A program made the translations under genes and the position numbers. A stretch of DNA of 64,000 bases. It comes from Hydrogenoanaerobacterium saccharovorans. Its GTDB lineage: Bacteria > Bacillota > Clostridia > Oscillospirales > Ruminococcaceae. How positions within the stretch are numbered: position 1 is the first letter of the stretch; each line of letters opens with the position of its first letter. The stretch spans positions 62,001 through 126,000 of the forward strand of contig NZ_JACSNR010000004.1 in assembly GCF_016901815.1 (NCBI RefSeq). The letters are read 5' to 3'. The notes beneath the pieces are model-generated. The model made no database searches. It was not told the DNA's origin and saw nothing but the letters and a program-made list of their open reading frames with translations. Below are positions 52,794 through 61,423 of the stretch, in pieces.

Positions 52794-53846
52794 ATGAACA
52801 AGTATGTCAATGTACCATGCGCCAAGTGCGGCAAACCATTCACTGAGGACGATGATGTGGTGGTTTGCCCGGACTGCGGCGCTCCCCATCACCGCAGCTG
52901 CTATCTGGAACTGGGTCACTGTGCCCGGCAGGATCAGCACACCGATGGCTCCACCTGGCAGGACCCCCGTCAGGAAGCCGCTCCCAAGGAGAATGTCACC
53001 TGTCCCCGGTGCGGCGCTGTAAATCTCCCGGATGCCCAGTACTGTGCCACCTGTGGTATTCCGCTGGACGGCAGTTACCAGGGTCCGCAGCCCGGAAACA
53101 CAGCCGGCGGGCGTCAGGCCGGCAGCTACCAGAACGGCGGGTTCCAGAACGGAGGCTATCAGAATGGCGGATTCCAGTCCGGCGGGTATCAGAACTACTC
53201 CCGTCCGGCAGAGCCCCAGCCTATTATGACCCCCATGGGGCCGATCTATCAGGATGATGATTTCGACGGTGTCACCGCCCAGGAAATCGCTGTCTTCATC
53301 GGGCCGAATTATCGCCGCTATCTCAGCGTATTCAAGATGATGCGGGATTCGGGGCACAACTTCAGCTTCAACTGGTCGGCGTTCTTCTTCAACTACTGCT
53401 TCCTGTTCTACCGCAAGCTCTACCGTCCGGCTATCGTTGTCATGTCGCTGGTCGCCATGCTGTTTATCCCCCGTCTGATGTACAGCAGCGAATCCATCAA
53501 GTATTTCCTCAATGTCTATATGCAGGTTCCGGTGGATTACGATCTGGGTCTGCTGGGCAACCTGGGCACCCTGATCTCCATCATCAACATCGTCCAGCTG
53601 GCTCTGATGTTCGTGGTGGCTTCGTTCAGTGACCGCCTCTATTATAATCATGTGGTGCGGGAGATCAAAAAGCTCCGCAGTGCTGCTCCCTCGACCCTGT
53701 CCCAGGACCAGTACCTCACCATGCTGGCGTTCAACGGCCGCACCAACCCCAGAATGGGTTACGGCATGGCCCTGCTGAGTGCCGCCGTGGTATTCGGCAT
53801 CTCCTACCTCATCACCTATCAGATCCTGGCAACTACCATGCTTTGA
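52794..53846 (+). CDS. zinc-ribbon/RING-like membrane protein with DUF2628 domain
   Basis: A 350-residue protein. The N-terminus has a RING/zinc-ribbon with CAKCGKPFTEDDDVVVCPDCGAPHHRSC at residues 9-36 and a second zinc ribbon CPRCGAVNLPDAQYCATCG near 70-90; four YQNGG/FQNGG repeats follow near 112-132 (coded by 15-base repeats); then a DUF2628-like segment FIGPNYRRYLSVFKMM...NFSFNWSAFFFNYCFLFYRKLY and four to five membrane helices. The N-terminus is probably cytoplasmic. DUF2628 proteins are often membrane components of unknown role. galU follows after 24 bases. Confidence 0.75.
   Translation: MNKYVNVPCAKCGKPFTEDDDVVVCPDCGAPHHRSCYLELGHCARQDQHTDGSTWQDPRQEAAPKENVTCPRCGAVNLPDAQYCATCGIPLDGSYQGPQPGNTAGGRQAGSYQNGGFQNGGYQNGGFQSGGYQNYSRPAEPQPIMTPMGPIYQDDDFDGVTAQEIAVFIGPNYRRYLSVFKMMRDSGHNFSFNWSAFFFNYCFLFYRKLYRPAIVVMSLVAMLFIPRLMYSSESIKYFLNVYMQVPVDYDLGLLGNLGTLISIINIVQLALMFVVASFSDRLYYNHVVREIKKLRSAAPSTLSQDQYLTMLAFNGRTNPRMGYGMALLSAAVVFGISYLITYQILATTML
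53127..53192 (+). repeat. 15-base coding tandem repeat
   Basis: Four and a half units encoding (Y/F)QNGG in the zinc-ribbon protein: starts at 53127, 53142, 53157, 53172 and 53187. Confidence 0.9.
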
Positions 53847-53870
53847 ATCATATAAGGAGGACTTAGATCC

Positions 53871-54743
53871 ATGAAGATCCGCAAAGCAGTCATTCCCGCC
53901 GCCGGCCTGGGCACCCGTGTGCTGCCGGCTTCCAAATCCATCCCCAAGGAAATGCTCCCCATCGTGGACAAACCGGTGATCCAGTATATCGTGGAAGAAG
54001 CTGTGAAGGCCGGCATCACTGAGATCCTGATCATTACCGGTCGGGGCAAGGGCGCCATTGAGGACCACTTCGACCGCTCTCCTGAACTGGAGGAGCGTCT
54101 GCTGGCAGGCGGCAAGCAGGCCATCTATGACGAGATCCGCGCGATCCCCGACCTCGCCAACATCACTTTCATCCGCCAGAAGGAGACCAAGGGTCTGGGC
54201 CATGCGGTCCTGTGCGCCAAGGAATTTGTGGGCGATGAGCCCTTTGCCGTTCTCTACGGCGATGATGTCATCATCGGGGAAAACTCCGCCACCGCCGAGC
54301 TCTGTGCCGCCTATGAAAAGCACGGCAAGGGCGTGGTGGGCATCAAGGAAGTGCCCCATGAGATGATCCACAAGTACTCCTCCCTCAAGGCAGATCCCAT
54401 CGGCAACCGGGAATTCCTGGTCACCGACATGATCGAAAAGCCCAAGACGGAGGCTGAGGTCCTCTCCTACTACTCCATTCTGGGCCGCTGTGTTCTGCCG
54501 CCGGAGATCTTCTCCATTCTGGAGCACACCGAGCCCGGCGCCGGCGGTGAGATCCAGCTCACAGACGCCATGCTGGTCCTGGCCCGCCGGGACGGCATGA
54601 TCGGTGTGGACTACACCGGCACCCGGTATGATATGGGCAACAAGCTGGGAATCCTGCAGGCTGCTGTGGAAGTGGGCCTCAAACATCCCGAAGTGGGCGA
54701 AGATTTCCGCAAATATCTCAAAAAACTCGCAGAAACCCTGTAA
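53871..54743 (+). CDS. galU: UTP--glucose-1-phosphate uridylyltransferase
   Basis: Makes UDP-glucose for glycolipids, teichoic acids and polysaccharides. The 290-residue enzyme starts KAVIPAAGLGTRVLPASKSIPKEMLPI (nucleotide site), has QKETKGLGHAV near 105, VLYGDDVI near 127, and GGEIQLTDAM near 225. AAGGAGG precedes the ATG. It lies 24 bases after the zinc-ribbon gene and may be cotranscribed; no terminator is visible before the rpsF promoter. Confidence 0.96.
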   Translation: MKIRKAVIPAAGLGTRVLPASKSIPKEMLPIVDKPVIQYIVEEAVKAGITEILIITGRGKGAIEDHFDRSPELEERLLAGGKQAIYDEIRAIPDLANITFIRQKETKGLGHAVLCAKEFVGDEPFAVLYGDDVIIGENSATAELCAAYEKHGKGVVGIKEVPHEMIHKYSSLKADPIGNREFLVTDMIEKPKTEAEVLSYYSILGRCVLPPEIFSILEHTEPGAGGEIQLTDAMLVLARRDGMIGVDYTGTRYDMGNKLGILQAAVEVGLKHPEVGEDFRKYLKKLAETL

Positions 54744-54760
54744 AAATCCCATTCAGACGC

Positions 54761-54788
54761 TTGACAAAGCTGCTGAGTGTGATATAAT
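54761..54788 (+). promoter_or_regulatory. sigma-A promoter of rpsF-ssb-rpsR
   Basis: TTGACA, 16-base spacer, TATAAT; near consensus. Confidence 0.75.
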
Positions 54789-54797
54789 TTTTCTGTT

Positions 54798-54830
54798 ATC
54801 GTGCCAATCACGAATATTCGTGTGCATGAT
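54798..54830 (+). promoter_or_regulatory. leader hairpin upstream of rpsF
   Basis: Starts about 10 bases after the -10 box: ATCGTGC/GCATGAT enclosing the 14-bp palindrome CACGAATATTCGTG. It would be transcribed near the 5' end. Role unproven. Confidence 0.4.
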
Positions 54831-54838
54831 TGACATTC

Positions 54839-54867
54839 CTTGCTCTGCCAGACGGCAGGGCCTCAAG
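54839..54867 (+). promoter_or_regulatory. candidate S6:S18 binding hairpin in the rpsF leader
   Basis: CTTG-CTCTGCC-AGAC-GGCAGGG-CCT-CAAG: two stems separated by a 3-base CCT bulge on the 3' side. Known S6:S18 leaders have a CCG-type bulge in such a place. This would give autoregulation of the operon by excess S6:S18. Match judged by eye. Confidence 0.5.
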
Positions 54868-54889
54868 TCCAAAAGGAGGTGCACCAAAA

Positions 54890-55180
54890 ATGCCAAAGGT
54901 AACAGCCAATTACGAGACAGTCGTTATCTTCAACACCAAGCTGGGTGAAGAGGGTATCGCTGCAAATGTGGAGAAGTTCAAGTCTCTCATCAGTGAGAAC
55001 GGCACCATCACCAATGTTGATGAGTGGGGCAAGAGAAAGCTCGCTTACGCCATTGAGGATGAGACCGAGGGTTACTACATGCTGGTAGAATTCACTTCTG
55101 CCCCTGAGTTCCCCGCCGAGCTCGACCGTATCTACAAGATCACCGACGGCGTACTGCGTTCCATGATTATTGCTAAGTAA
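54890..55180 (+). CDS. rpsF: 30S ribosomal protein S6
   Basis: The 96-residue S6 has the ferredoxin-like fold: ANYETVVIFNTKLGEEGI and the WGKRKLAYAIEDETEGYYMLVEF block. It binds S18 and the 16S platform. AAAAGGAGGTG precedes the ATG. First gene of rpsF-ssb-rpsR. Confidence 0.96.
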   Translation: MPKVTANYETVVIFNTKLGEEGIAANVEKFKSLISENGTITNVDEWGKRKLAYAIEDETEGYYMLVEFTSAPEFPAELDRIYKITDGVLRSMIIAK

Positions 55181-55192
55181 GGCGGTGTCACT

Positions 55193-55660
55193 ATGTATAA
55201 CAAGGCTATTCTGATCGGCCGCCTCACCGCGGACCCGGAACTGAAGCAGACTCCCAATGGGGTATCTGTCTGCTCCTTTTCGATAGCTTGTGACCGTGCT
55301 TTTTCTGGCAGGAACGGGGAGCGTCAGACCGATTTCATCAACATCGTCACCTGGAGACAGCAGGCGGAATTCGTCAGCAAGTATTTCTCCAAGGGTCGTC
55401 TGATCGGAATCGACGGCTCCATCCAGACCCGCAACTACGAGGACAAAAACGGAAACAAGAGAACTGCTGTGGAAGTAGTCGCTGACCGCGCCTTCTTCGT
55501 GGACAGCAAGAACTCTGCTCAGGGTTCCGGTTCCTCGTACCCGTCCAATCCGGGCAATAACTTCAGCCGCCCTGCGGCCCCTGCTGAGCCTGCCTCTTAT
55601 TCCAGCGGCAGCTTCGGGGATTTCTCGGAGATCGACGGCGAGGATGATCTGCCCTTCTAA
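55193..55660 (+). CDS. ssb: single-stranded DNA-binding protein
   Basis: The 155-residue tetrameric SSB: MYNKAILIGRLTADPELKQTPNGVSVCSFSIA, TDFINIVTWRQQAEFVSKYFSKGRLIGIDG, and the C-terminal interaction tip DGEDDLPF. The linker is short and Gly/Ser/Pro/Asn-rich. Sits between rpsF and rpsR, the conserved Firmicute order. Confidence 0.96.
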   Translation: MYNKAILIGRLTADPELKQTPNGVSVCSFSIACDRAFSGRNGERQTDFINIVTWRQQAEFVSKYFSKGRLIGIDGSIQTRNYEDKNGNKRTAVEVVADRAFFVDSKNSAQGSGSSYPSNPGNNFSRPAAPAEPASYSSGSFGDFSEIDGEDDLPF

Positions 55661-55718
55661 CCGGCACATCATCACCTCGGTATCTGAACCAAACTAATGA
55701 GAAGGAGGATTTCCCACA

Positions 55719-55955
55719 ATGGAGAGAAATGATAGAAATCGCGGCAGAAGAAGAAGAAAAGTCTGCGCCTTCTGCGCCGATAAGGTTGAAACCATTGATT
55801 ACAAGGATGTAGCTCGCCTGAGAAGATACCTCTCTGAGCGCGCCAAGATCGTTCCCCGTCGTGTGACCGGCACCTGCGCCCGTCATCAGAGAGAACTGAC
55901 CGTGGCTATCAAGAGAGCTCGTCACATCGCTCTGCTGCCCTATGTAGCTGACTAA
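55719..55955 (+). CDS. rpsR: 30S ribosomal protein S18
   Basis: The 78-residue S18: [66 protein letters not shown]. The cysteines in CAFC and the TCARHQ cysteine form the zinc-binding (C+) type of S18. Forms a heterodimer with S6. AAGGAGG precedes the ATG. Confidence 0.96.
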   Translation: MERNDRNRGRRRRKVCAFCADKVETIDYKDVARLRRYLSERAKIVPRRVTGTCARHQRELTVAIKRARHIALLPYVAD

Positions 55956-55969
55956 GCCGTTTTGCTGCC

Positions 55970-56010
55970 AACACCCCTCGCCTCCGGGCCTGGGGTGTTT
56001 TTATTTTGCT
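55970..56010 (+). terminator. terminator of rpsF-ssb-rpsR
   Basis: AACACCCC...GGGGTGTT stem, GC-rich loop, then TTTATTTT. Confidence 0.8.
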
Positions 56011-56107
56011 CCTGCGCTTTATCTGTTTAACTTCATAAAATTTACGGCTTTAATCTGTGCACTCTGCCGATAATTTACCCGGATTCCGGCGTGGAAGCTA
56101 TAAGTAT

Positions 56108-56136
56108 TTGACACTCCCACTGTTTTGCGTTATAGT
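56108..56136 (+). promoter_or_regulatory. sigma-A promoter of the S9 peptidase gene
   Basis: TTGACA, 17-base spacer, TATAGT. Confidence 0.6.
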
Positions 56137-56181
56137 AAACTCAACTGAGATTTCTTTGACTGGAACAGGAGGTCCTCACTG

Positions 56182-58446
56182 ATGCAAGATATCAAAACCC
56201 GCTATGAACACGCTGGCCGCTTCCTGCCCGGACAGGTGGAACGCCTGGTGCTCAATGGTGAACCGGTGATCCGCCGCTCCCCGGCAGGGGTTCTCTACTT
56301 TGCCCGGGAATACCGTCTGCCGGATGGCGCTGTGGCAAGGGAATTCGTATCCCTGGCCCGGGACGGCAGCACTGCTCCGCTCTTTGACGCCGCCAAGCTC
56401 TGCTCTCTGCTGGGGCTGGAGGGCAGTGTCCTCCCCTTCTCCGACTGCGAATTCTGCGACACCAGCCTGAAGTTCCGCCATCAGGGTGCGGACTGCGTCT
56501 GGCGCTTCGCGGATGACAGCATTATCCGTCTGCCTGCTCCGCTGCCCGAGGAAACACCCTCTCCGGATGAGGAGTCGGCGCTCTTCCTCCGGGGACATGA
56601 CCTCTGGCTCCGCCGCTGTGCCTCCGGTGAAGAAGTGCGCCTGACCTGGGACGGCGTGGAGGACTGCGACTATGGTCGTCTGGTGGACTATGATGCCTCC
56701 ATCACCATGGAGCGCACCGGCTATGTACAGCATCCGCTGGCAGTCTGGAGCCCGGACAGCCGGAAGTTTCTCACCTTCAAGATTGATATGCGCCCGGTGA
56801 AGCAGCTCTATGCCATCGAGGCCTTTGATGACCCGCACTCGGAGAGCATCCGTCCCCGGCTGCACAGCTATCGCTGCCCCTTCCCCGAGGACAGTGACCG
56901 GGAACTCCCCATTGTCACCCTCTGGCTGGGCGACGCAGTGAACGGCACCCTGCGGCAGCTGGACTGCGAGCCCTATTGCTTCCCTCTGCTGCTGGGCAAT
57001 ACTTCGTCCAGCTATGCCCGCTGGCTGGAGGACAGCAGCGCGGTGTACTTCACCTGGTTCAGCCGCGGCAACAAGAAGGCCCGGCTCTGCCTGTGTGACG
57101 CTGAAACCGGCGAAGTCCGCACCCTGGTGGAAGAATCCCATGAGAAGTTCCTCAATGTGGGCACCGGCGGCACTCTGGATGGATTCGGAAACTACCGGTT
57201 CTCCAACTTTGTCACCGGGGACCGGAAGTGGAGCTTCTGGCAGTCGGAACGGGATGGTCTGGCCCGGCTGTACCGGTACAATAACGCCGATGGCAGCTGT
57301 GAAGGCGCTATCACCCCTGAGGGGATCATTGTGCAGCAGCTGGTGGCAGTGGACCCGGAGCGGCAGCAGATCTACTTCATGGCAAACAACCTGCCCGAAT
57401 ACTCCGACCCCTACTATCATGGGCTCTGCCGTGTAAACTTTGACGGCACCGGATTCAGCCTGCTCACCCCTGAGGACGGCGAACACATGGTACGCATCTT
57501 CCCCGACTGCCTGGCAGATACCTGGTCCCGGGTGGATCAGGCTCCGGTGACTGTCCTGCGTGACCGGGACGGCGGTTTCCTCTGCGAAGTGATCCGGGCG
57601 GACATCTCGGCTCTGCTGGAAGCCGGTTACATCATGCCGGAGCGGTTCCAGGTCACTGCCACCGACGGAGAAACTCCCCTGTATGGCATCCTGATCCGTC
57701 CTGCCGGCATGGAAGCGGGCAAGACCTACCCCTTCATCGACTATATCTACGGCGGCATGCAGATCGCCAATGTTCCCAAGGCCTTCACCTGGAAAACCGC
57801 CAACGGGCGGGAGAGCTTCGGCGGCCTGCAGGAGTATGCTCAGCTGGGCATTGCCGGAATTATCCTCGATGGTCTGGGCACTCCCTGCCGGGGCCGGAAG
57901 ATTCACGATGTCAGCTATGAGAATATCCATGGCTGTGCCGGTCTGGCAGACCATGTGGGGACTCTCGGGCAGCTCAAGACGCTCTTCCCCTTCCTGGATC
58001 TGGACCGGGCAGGCATCTGGGGCAACTCCGGCGGCGGTTGTGCCACTTCCCGGGCTATGCTGGAATATCCGGGTGTCTACAAGGTAGGCGTAGCCAGCGC
58101 CGGCAACCACGACCAGCGGATGTATGAAAACACCTGGACCGAGCGCTATTACGGCCTCTACAACCGGGAGACCTATCTCAAGGGTGACAACACCGCCCTG
58201 GCTCCCAACCTGGAAGGGAAGCTCCTGCTGGCCTGCGGTATGCTGGACGACAATGTGCCCATGGCCCAGACCGTGCGCCTGATTGACGCCCTGCAGCGGG
58301 CAGATAAGGACTTTGATTTTATCCTCCTGCCCCGGCTCAACCACAATGTCCCGGCTGACCCGTACTTTATCCGCCGGAAGATGGACTTCTTCACCCGCTG
58401 GCTGCTCTGTGAGGAGCCTCCGGCTGAGTATCGCTTCCCCCGCTGA
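56182..58446 (+). CDS. S9 family prolyl-oligopeptidase / DPP IV-like peptidase
   Basis: A 754-residue serine peptidase without a signal peptide, so likely cytoplasmic. The N-terminal 500 residues form a beta-propeller of the DPP IV type (HPLAVWSPDSRKFLTFKIDMRPVK near 185 is typical). The C-terminal alpha/beta-hydrolase has the nucleophile in GIWGNSGGGCATSRAMLEYPG near residue 615, the acid Asp in GMLDDNVPMAQT near 690, and the catalytic His in PRLNHNVPADPYF near 725. Clostridial homologues probably trim proline-containing oligopeptides; no substrate is established. The Ser motif is GNSGGG and not the common G-x-S-Y-GG. CAGGAGG before the ATG; monocistronic. Confidence 0.85.
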   Translation: MQDIKTRYEHAGRFLPGQVERLVLNGEPVIRRSPAGVLYFAREYRLPDGAVAREFVSLARDGSTAPLFDAAKLCSLLGLEGSVLPFSDCEFCDTSLKFRHQGADCVWRFADDSIIRLPAPLPEETPSPDEESALFLRGHDLWLRRCASGEEVRLTWDGVEDCDYGRLVDYDASITMERTGYVQHPLAVWSPDSRKFLTFKIDMRPVKQLYAIEAFDDPHSESIRPRLHSYRCPFPEDSDRELPIVTLWLGDAVNGTLRQLDCEPYCFPLLLGNTSSSYARWLEDSSAVYFTWFSRGNKKARLCLCDAETGEVRTLVEESHEKFLNVGTGGTLDGFGNYRFSNFVTGDRKWSFWQSERDGLARLYRYNNADGSCEGAITPEGIIVQQLVAVDPERQQIYFMANNLPEYSDPYYHGLCRVNFDGTGFSLLTPEDGEHMVRIFPDCLADTWSRVDQAPVTVLRDRDGGFLCEVIRADISALLEAGYIMPERFQVTATDGETPLYGILIRPAGMEAGKTYPFIDYIYGGMQIANVPKAFTWKTANGRESFGGLQEYAQLGIAGIILDGLGTPCRGRKIHDVSYENIHGCAGLADHVGTLGQLKTLFPFLDLDRAGIWGNSGGGCATSRAMLEYPGVYKVGVASAGNHDQRMYENTWTERYYGLYNRETYLKGDNTALAPNLEGKLLLACGMLDDNVPMAQTVRLIDALQRADKDFDFILLPRLNHNVPADPYFIRRKMDFFTRWLLCEEPPAEYRFPR

Positions 58447-58473
58447 CCTGCCTTTGCTAAATCGGAAAAAGCA

Positions 58474-58502
58474 TTGACAACCGTACCAAACATTGCTATA
58501 AT
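58474..58502 (+). promoter_or_regulatory. promoter of tRNA-Lys
   Basis: TTGACA, 17-base spacer, TATAAT, 24 bases before the tRNA. Confidence 0.75.
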
Positions 58503-58526
58503 TATATAGCATTCTGATGCGGTTGT

Positions 58527-58602
58527 GATCCATTAGCTCAGGTGGCAGAGCACTTGACTTTTAATCAAGGTGTCCGGAGTTCGAATCTCCGATGGATCAC
58601 CA
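58527..58602 (+). tRNA. tRNA-Lys (UUU anticodon)
   Basis: 76 bases including an encoded CCA. Acceptor stem GATCCAT/ATGGATC with A discriminator; D-arm GCTC...GAGC; anticodon stem CTTGA/TCAAG with loop CTTTTAA, anticodon TTT at 58560-58562; T-arm CGGAG-TTCGAAT-CTCCG. A single tRNA with its own promoter and terminator. Confidence 0.97.
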
Positions 58603-58604
58603 GA

Positions 58605-58635
58605 AAAGACACGGCTTATTGCCGTGTCTTTTTGT
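58605..58635 (+). terminator. terminator after tRNA-Lys
   Basis: AAGACACGGC/GCCGTGTCTT stem with TTTGTTT. Confidence 0.88.
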
Positions 58636-58764
58636 TTGCCTGGAATATTGCGTTTCTATTGTATCCGGATGTCTCACCCTGCCCTTCCTGCGGTGGGGAT
58701 TTTCTTTTTTACGGCTTTGTGCTAAAATGACTAATATGCAGAACTGTACAAGGAGGCCTTCGCC

Positions 58765-59325
58765 ATGCGCCATACCGGAACGATAACCCTGGAAACTCCC
58801 CGGCTGATCCTGCGCCGCTTTGCCGCTGGCGACGCCGCTGCCATGTACCGGAACTGGGCTTCTGACCCGGAGGTCACCCGGTTCCTCACCTGGCCGCCGC
58901 ATGAGAGCCTGGCAGTCAGTGAACAGGTCCTTGCGGACTGGATTCACGGTTACGATGATCCCCGGCAGTACCAGTGGGCCATTGTTCCCCGCAGCGTCGG
59001 GGAACCCATCGGCTCCATCAGCATTGTAAAGATCAATGACGACATCGATGAGATCCAGATGGGCTACTGCATCGGACAGAAATGGTGGCACCAGGGCTAT
59101 ACTTCCGAAGCCCTGGAGGCGGTGATCCGCTTTGCTTTCACCGAGCTGGGCGCCAATCGGGTGGCAGCCATCCATAATGTGCAGAACCCCCACAGCGGCG
59201 GCGTAATGCAGAAGTGCGGCATGCAGAAGGAAGGCGTGCTCCGGCAGAGCTACCGGGACAACCAGGGGCTGGGGAACTACTGCCTCCTGGCGATCCTGCG
59301 CTCAGACTGGGAGAGCCAGCACTAA
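58765..59325 (+). CDS. GNAT family N-acetyltransferase (RimJ/RimL-like)
   Basis: A 186-residue GNAT protein starting TITLETPRLILRRFAAGDAAAMYRNWASDPEVTRFLTW, typical of the RimJ/RimL subgroup that acetylates protein N-termini, with the acetyl-CoA site in QMGYCIGQKWWHQGYTSEALEAVIRFAF near residue 100. NVQNPHSGGVMQKCGMQKEGVLRQSY is the C-terminal signature. The substrate is unknown. AAGGAGG before the ATG. recG starts 21 bases later. Confidence 0.9.
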   Translation: MRHTGTITLETPRLILRRFAAGDAAAMYRNWASDPEVTRFLTWPPHESLAVSEQVLADWIHGYDDPRQYQWAIVPRSVGEPIGSISIVKINDDIDEIQMGYCIGQKWWHQGYTSEALEAVIRFAFTELGANRVAAIHNVQNPHSGGVMQKCGMQKEGVLRQSYRDNQGLGNYCLLAILRSDWESQH

Positions 59326-59346
59326 AAAGAAAGTGGGTGACCCGCC

Positions 59347-61395
59347 TTGGCGGTCAGTTTTGATACAGAAATCCAGTTTCTCAAGGGGATCGGCGAAAAG
59401 CGCGCTGCCCTGCTGCACAAGCTGGGCATCGACACGGTCGGCGATCTGCTGAACCACTATCCCCGGGATTACATCGACCTGACGGAGCCGGTTTCCGCCC
59501 TCAGTGCCGACCCCACAATACCGTGCGCGGTCCGGGCCATGGTGCTCTCCAAATCCGGAGAACAGCATATCCGCAAAGGCCTTTCGGTCTTTAAGGTGCG
59601 GGCGGTGGACCCGGACGGCACTGAATTGCTGCTCACCTTCTTCAACTCCAAATTCACAGTGGACAAGCTGCAGGTGGATGAGGAATATGTCTTCTATGGC
59701 AAGGTGTCCGGCTCCCTGCTGCGGCGGGAAATGAACACCCCGCTGATCTTCACCCTAGCTGAAGCCCGGCAGCTGATCCCGGTCTATCCCCAGACTGCCG
59801 GCATCAACTCCCGGTTCCTGGCTGCCGAAGTGCGGCTGGCCCTCTCCGGGCTGCTGGAAACGCTCGAGGAGACCATTCCCTCTGACATCAAGGTGCAGAA
59901 TCAGCTCTGTCACCTGCAATATGCCATTGAAAATATCCATTTCCCCGCCAGCCGGCATGATATGCTCATTGCCCGGCGCCGACTGATTTTCGAGGAGCTC
60001 TTTACCCTTTCGCTGGCTCTCTCTGCGGTGCGCACCGCCCGGGACACCCCGGCTCCGGTCGCCATGCAGCCGGTGGAGATCGAGGATTTCCTGGACTCCC
60101 TCCCCTTTGCTCTGACCGAAGCTCAACTCCGGTCGGTACGGGAGATCTGCGGCGATCTCGCCGGCAGCACCCCTATGAACCGCCTGCTCCAGGGCGATGT
60201 GGGCTCGGGCAAGACGGTGGTTGCCGCCTGCGCCTGCGTATTTGCGGCCCGGAACCACACCCAGTCCGCCCTGATGGCGCCCACCGAGATCCTCGCCGCC
60301 CAGCACTGGGAAACCATGCAGAAATTCCTCGCCCCCATCGGGCTGCGGGTGGAGCTGCTCACCGGTTCCACCAAGGCCTCGGAGAAAAAACGCATCCGGG
60401 CCGCTCTGGCTGCGGGTGAGGTGGATCTGGTGGTGGGCACCCATGCGCTCATCTCCTCCGGAATCGAATTCTCCCGGCTGGGACTGGTCATCACCGATGA
60501 ACAGCACCGGTTCGGCGTGGGGCAGCGCATCGCTCTGGGCCAGAAAGGACAGAGCCCTCATACGCTGGTCATGTCCGCCACCCCCATCCCCCGGACGCTG
60601 GCTTTGATGATCTATGGCGACCTGGACATCTCGGTCATCGACACCATGCCGGTGGGCCGTCTGCCGGTCAAGACCTACGCCATCGACAGCGCCAAACGGC
60701 AGCGGGCCTATGGCTACATCAAGCAGCATCTGGACCATGGATACCAGGGGTATATCATCTGTCCGCTGGTGGAGCCCGGCGAGGTGGATCTGGGGCTGGT
60801 GCCCGCCTCGGAATACGCCGAGAACCTGCAGAAGCATGACTTTGCGGACTATCGGGTGGGACTGCTCCACGGAAAGATGAAAGCCGCCGAAAAGGACGAA
60901 GTCATGCGGAAGTTCAAGGATGGGGAAATCGACCTGCTGGTCGCCACAACGGTGGTGGAAGTGGGTGTGGATGTCCCCAATGCCGTTATCATGCTCATCG
61001 AGAACGCCGAGCGCTTCGGCCTGAGTCAGCTGCATCAGCTCCGGGGCCGGGTGGGACGCGGCAAGGTGCAGTCCACCTGCATTCTGCTCTCAGACAGCAA
61101 AAGCCAGGACGCCCAGATACGGCTGCGCACCATGTGCCGCACCAACAGCGGCTTTGAAGTGGCAGAACAGGACCTCAAACTCCGGGGCCCCGGCGACTTC
61201 TTCGGGCAGCGCCAGCATGGTCTGCCCCAGTTTGCCATCGCCGACCTGGCTAACGATGTAGAGCTGCTCTCGGCTGCCCGAAAGGCGGCGGATCAGCTGC
61301 TCAAAGCCGATCCGGGACTCACCGACCCGGCCCATCGTGCCATCCGCCGGAAAGTAGACAAAATGCTCGCGGAGATCGGGGACCGCCCCAACTGA
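59347..61395 (+). CDS. recG: ATP-dependent DNA helicase RecG
   Basis: Branch-migration helicase of stalled forks and Holliday junctions. The 682-residue protein has the N-terminal wedge (FLKGIGEKRAALLHKLGIDTVGDLLNHYPRDYID), the Walker A QGDVGSGKTVVA near residue 285, the DEQHRFGVGQR box near 385 (RecG-type), SATPIPRTLAL near 410, and EVGVDVPNAVIMLIENAERFGLSQLHQLRGRVGRG near 540. The start is TTG at 59347 because a TGA lies three codons upstream and no ATG is near. Spaced 21 bases after the GNAT gene; a flavodoxin gene follows. Confidence 0.95.
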   Translation: MAVSFDTEIQFLKGIGEKRAALLHKLGIDTVGDLLNHYPRDYIDLTEPVSALSADPTIPCAVRAMVLSKSGEQHIRKGLSVFKVRAVDPDGTELLLTFFNSKFTVDKLQVDEEYVFYGKVSGSLLRREMNTPLIFTLAEARQLIPVYPQTAGINSRFLAAEVRLALSGLLETLEETIPSDIKVQNQLCHLQYAIENIHFPASRHDMLIARRRLIFEELFTLSLALSAVRTARDTPAPVAMQPVEIEDFLDSLPFALTEAQLRSVREICGDLAGSTPMNRLLQGDVGSGKTVVAACACVFAARNHTQSALMAPTEILAAQHWETMQKFLAPIGLRVELLTGSTKASEKKRIRAALAAGEVDLVVGTHALISSGIEFSRLGLVITDEQHRFGVGQRIALGQKGQSPHTLVMSATPIPRTLALMIYGDLDISVIDTMPVGRLPVKTYAIDSAKRQRAYGYIKQHLDHGYQGYIICPLVEPGEVDLGLVPASEYAENLQKHDFADYRVGLLHGKMKAAEKDEVMRKFKDGEIDLLVATTVVEVGVDVPNAVIMLIENAERFGLSQLHQLRGRVGRGKVQSTCILLSDSKSQDAQIRLRTMCRTNSGFEVAEQDLKLRGPGDFFGQRQHGLPQFAIADLANDVELLSAARKAADQLLKADPGLTDPAHRAIRRKVDKMLAEIGDRPN

Positions 61396-61423
61396 CCCGC
61401 AATACAGACAGGAGGAATTTGAT

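Noticed and set aside
53127-53192. Short direct repeats as a CRISPR or minisatellite
   Set aside because: In-frame 15-base repeats without spacers inside a gene; coding repeat only.
56176-58533. 785-codon minus-strand frame opposite the S9 peptidase
   Set aside because: Shadow; the plus-strand frame has catalytic motifs and a ribosome site.
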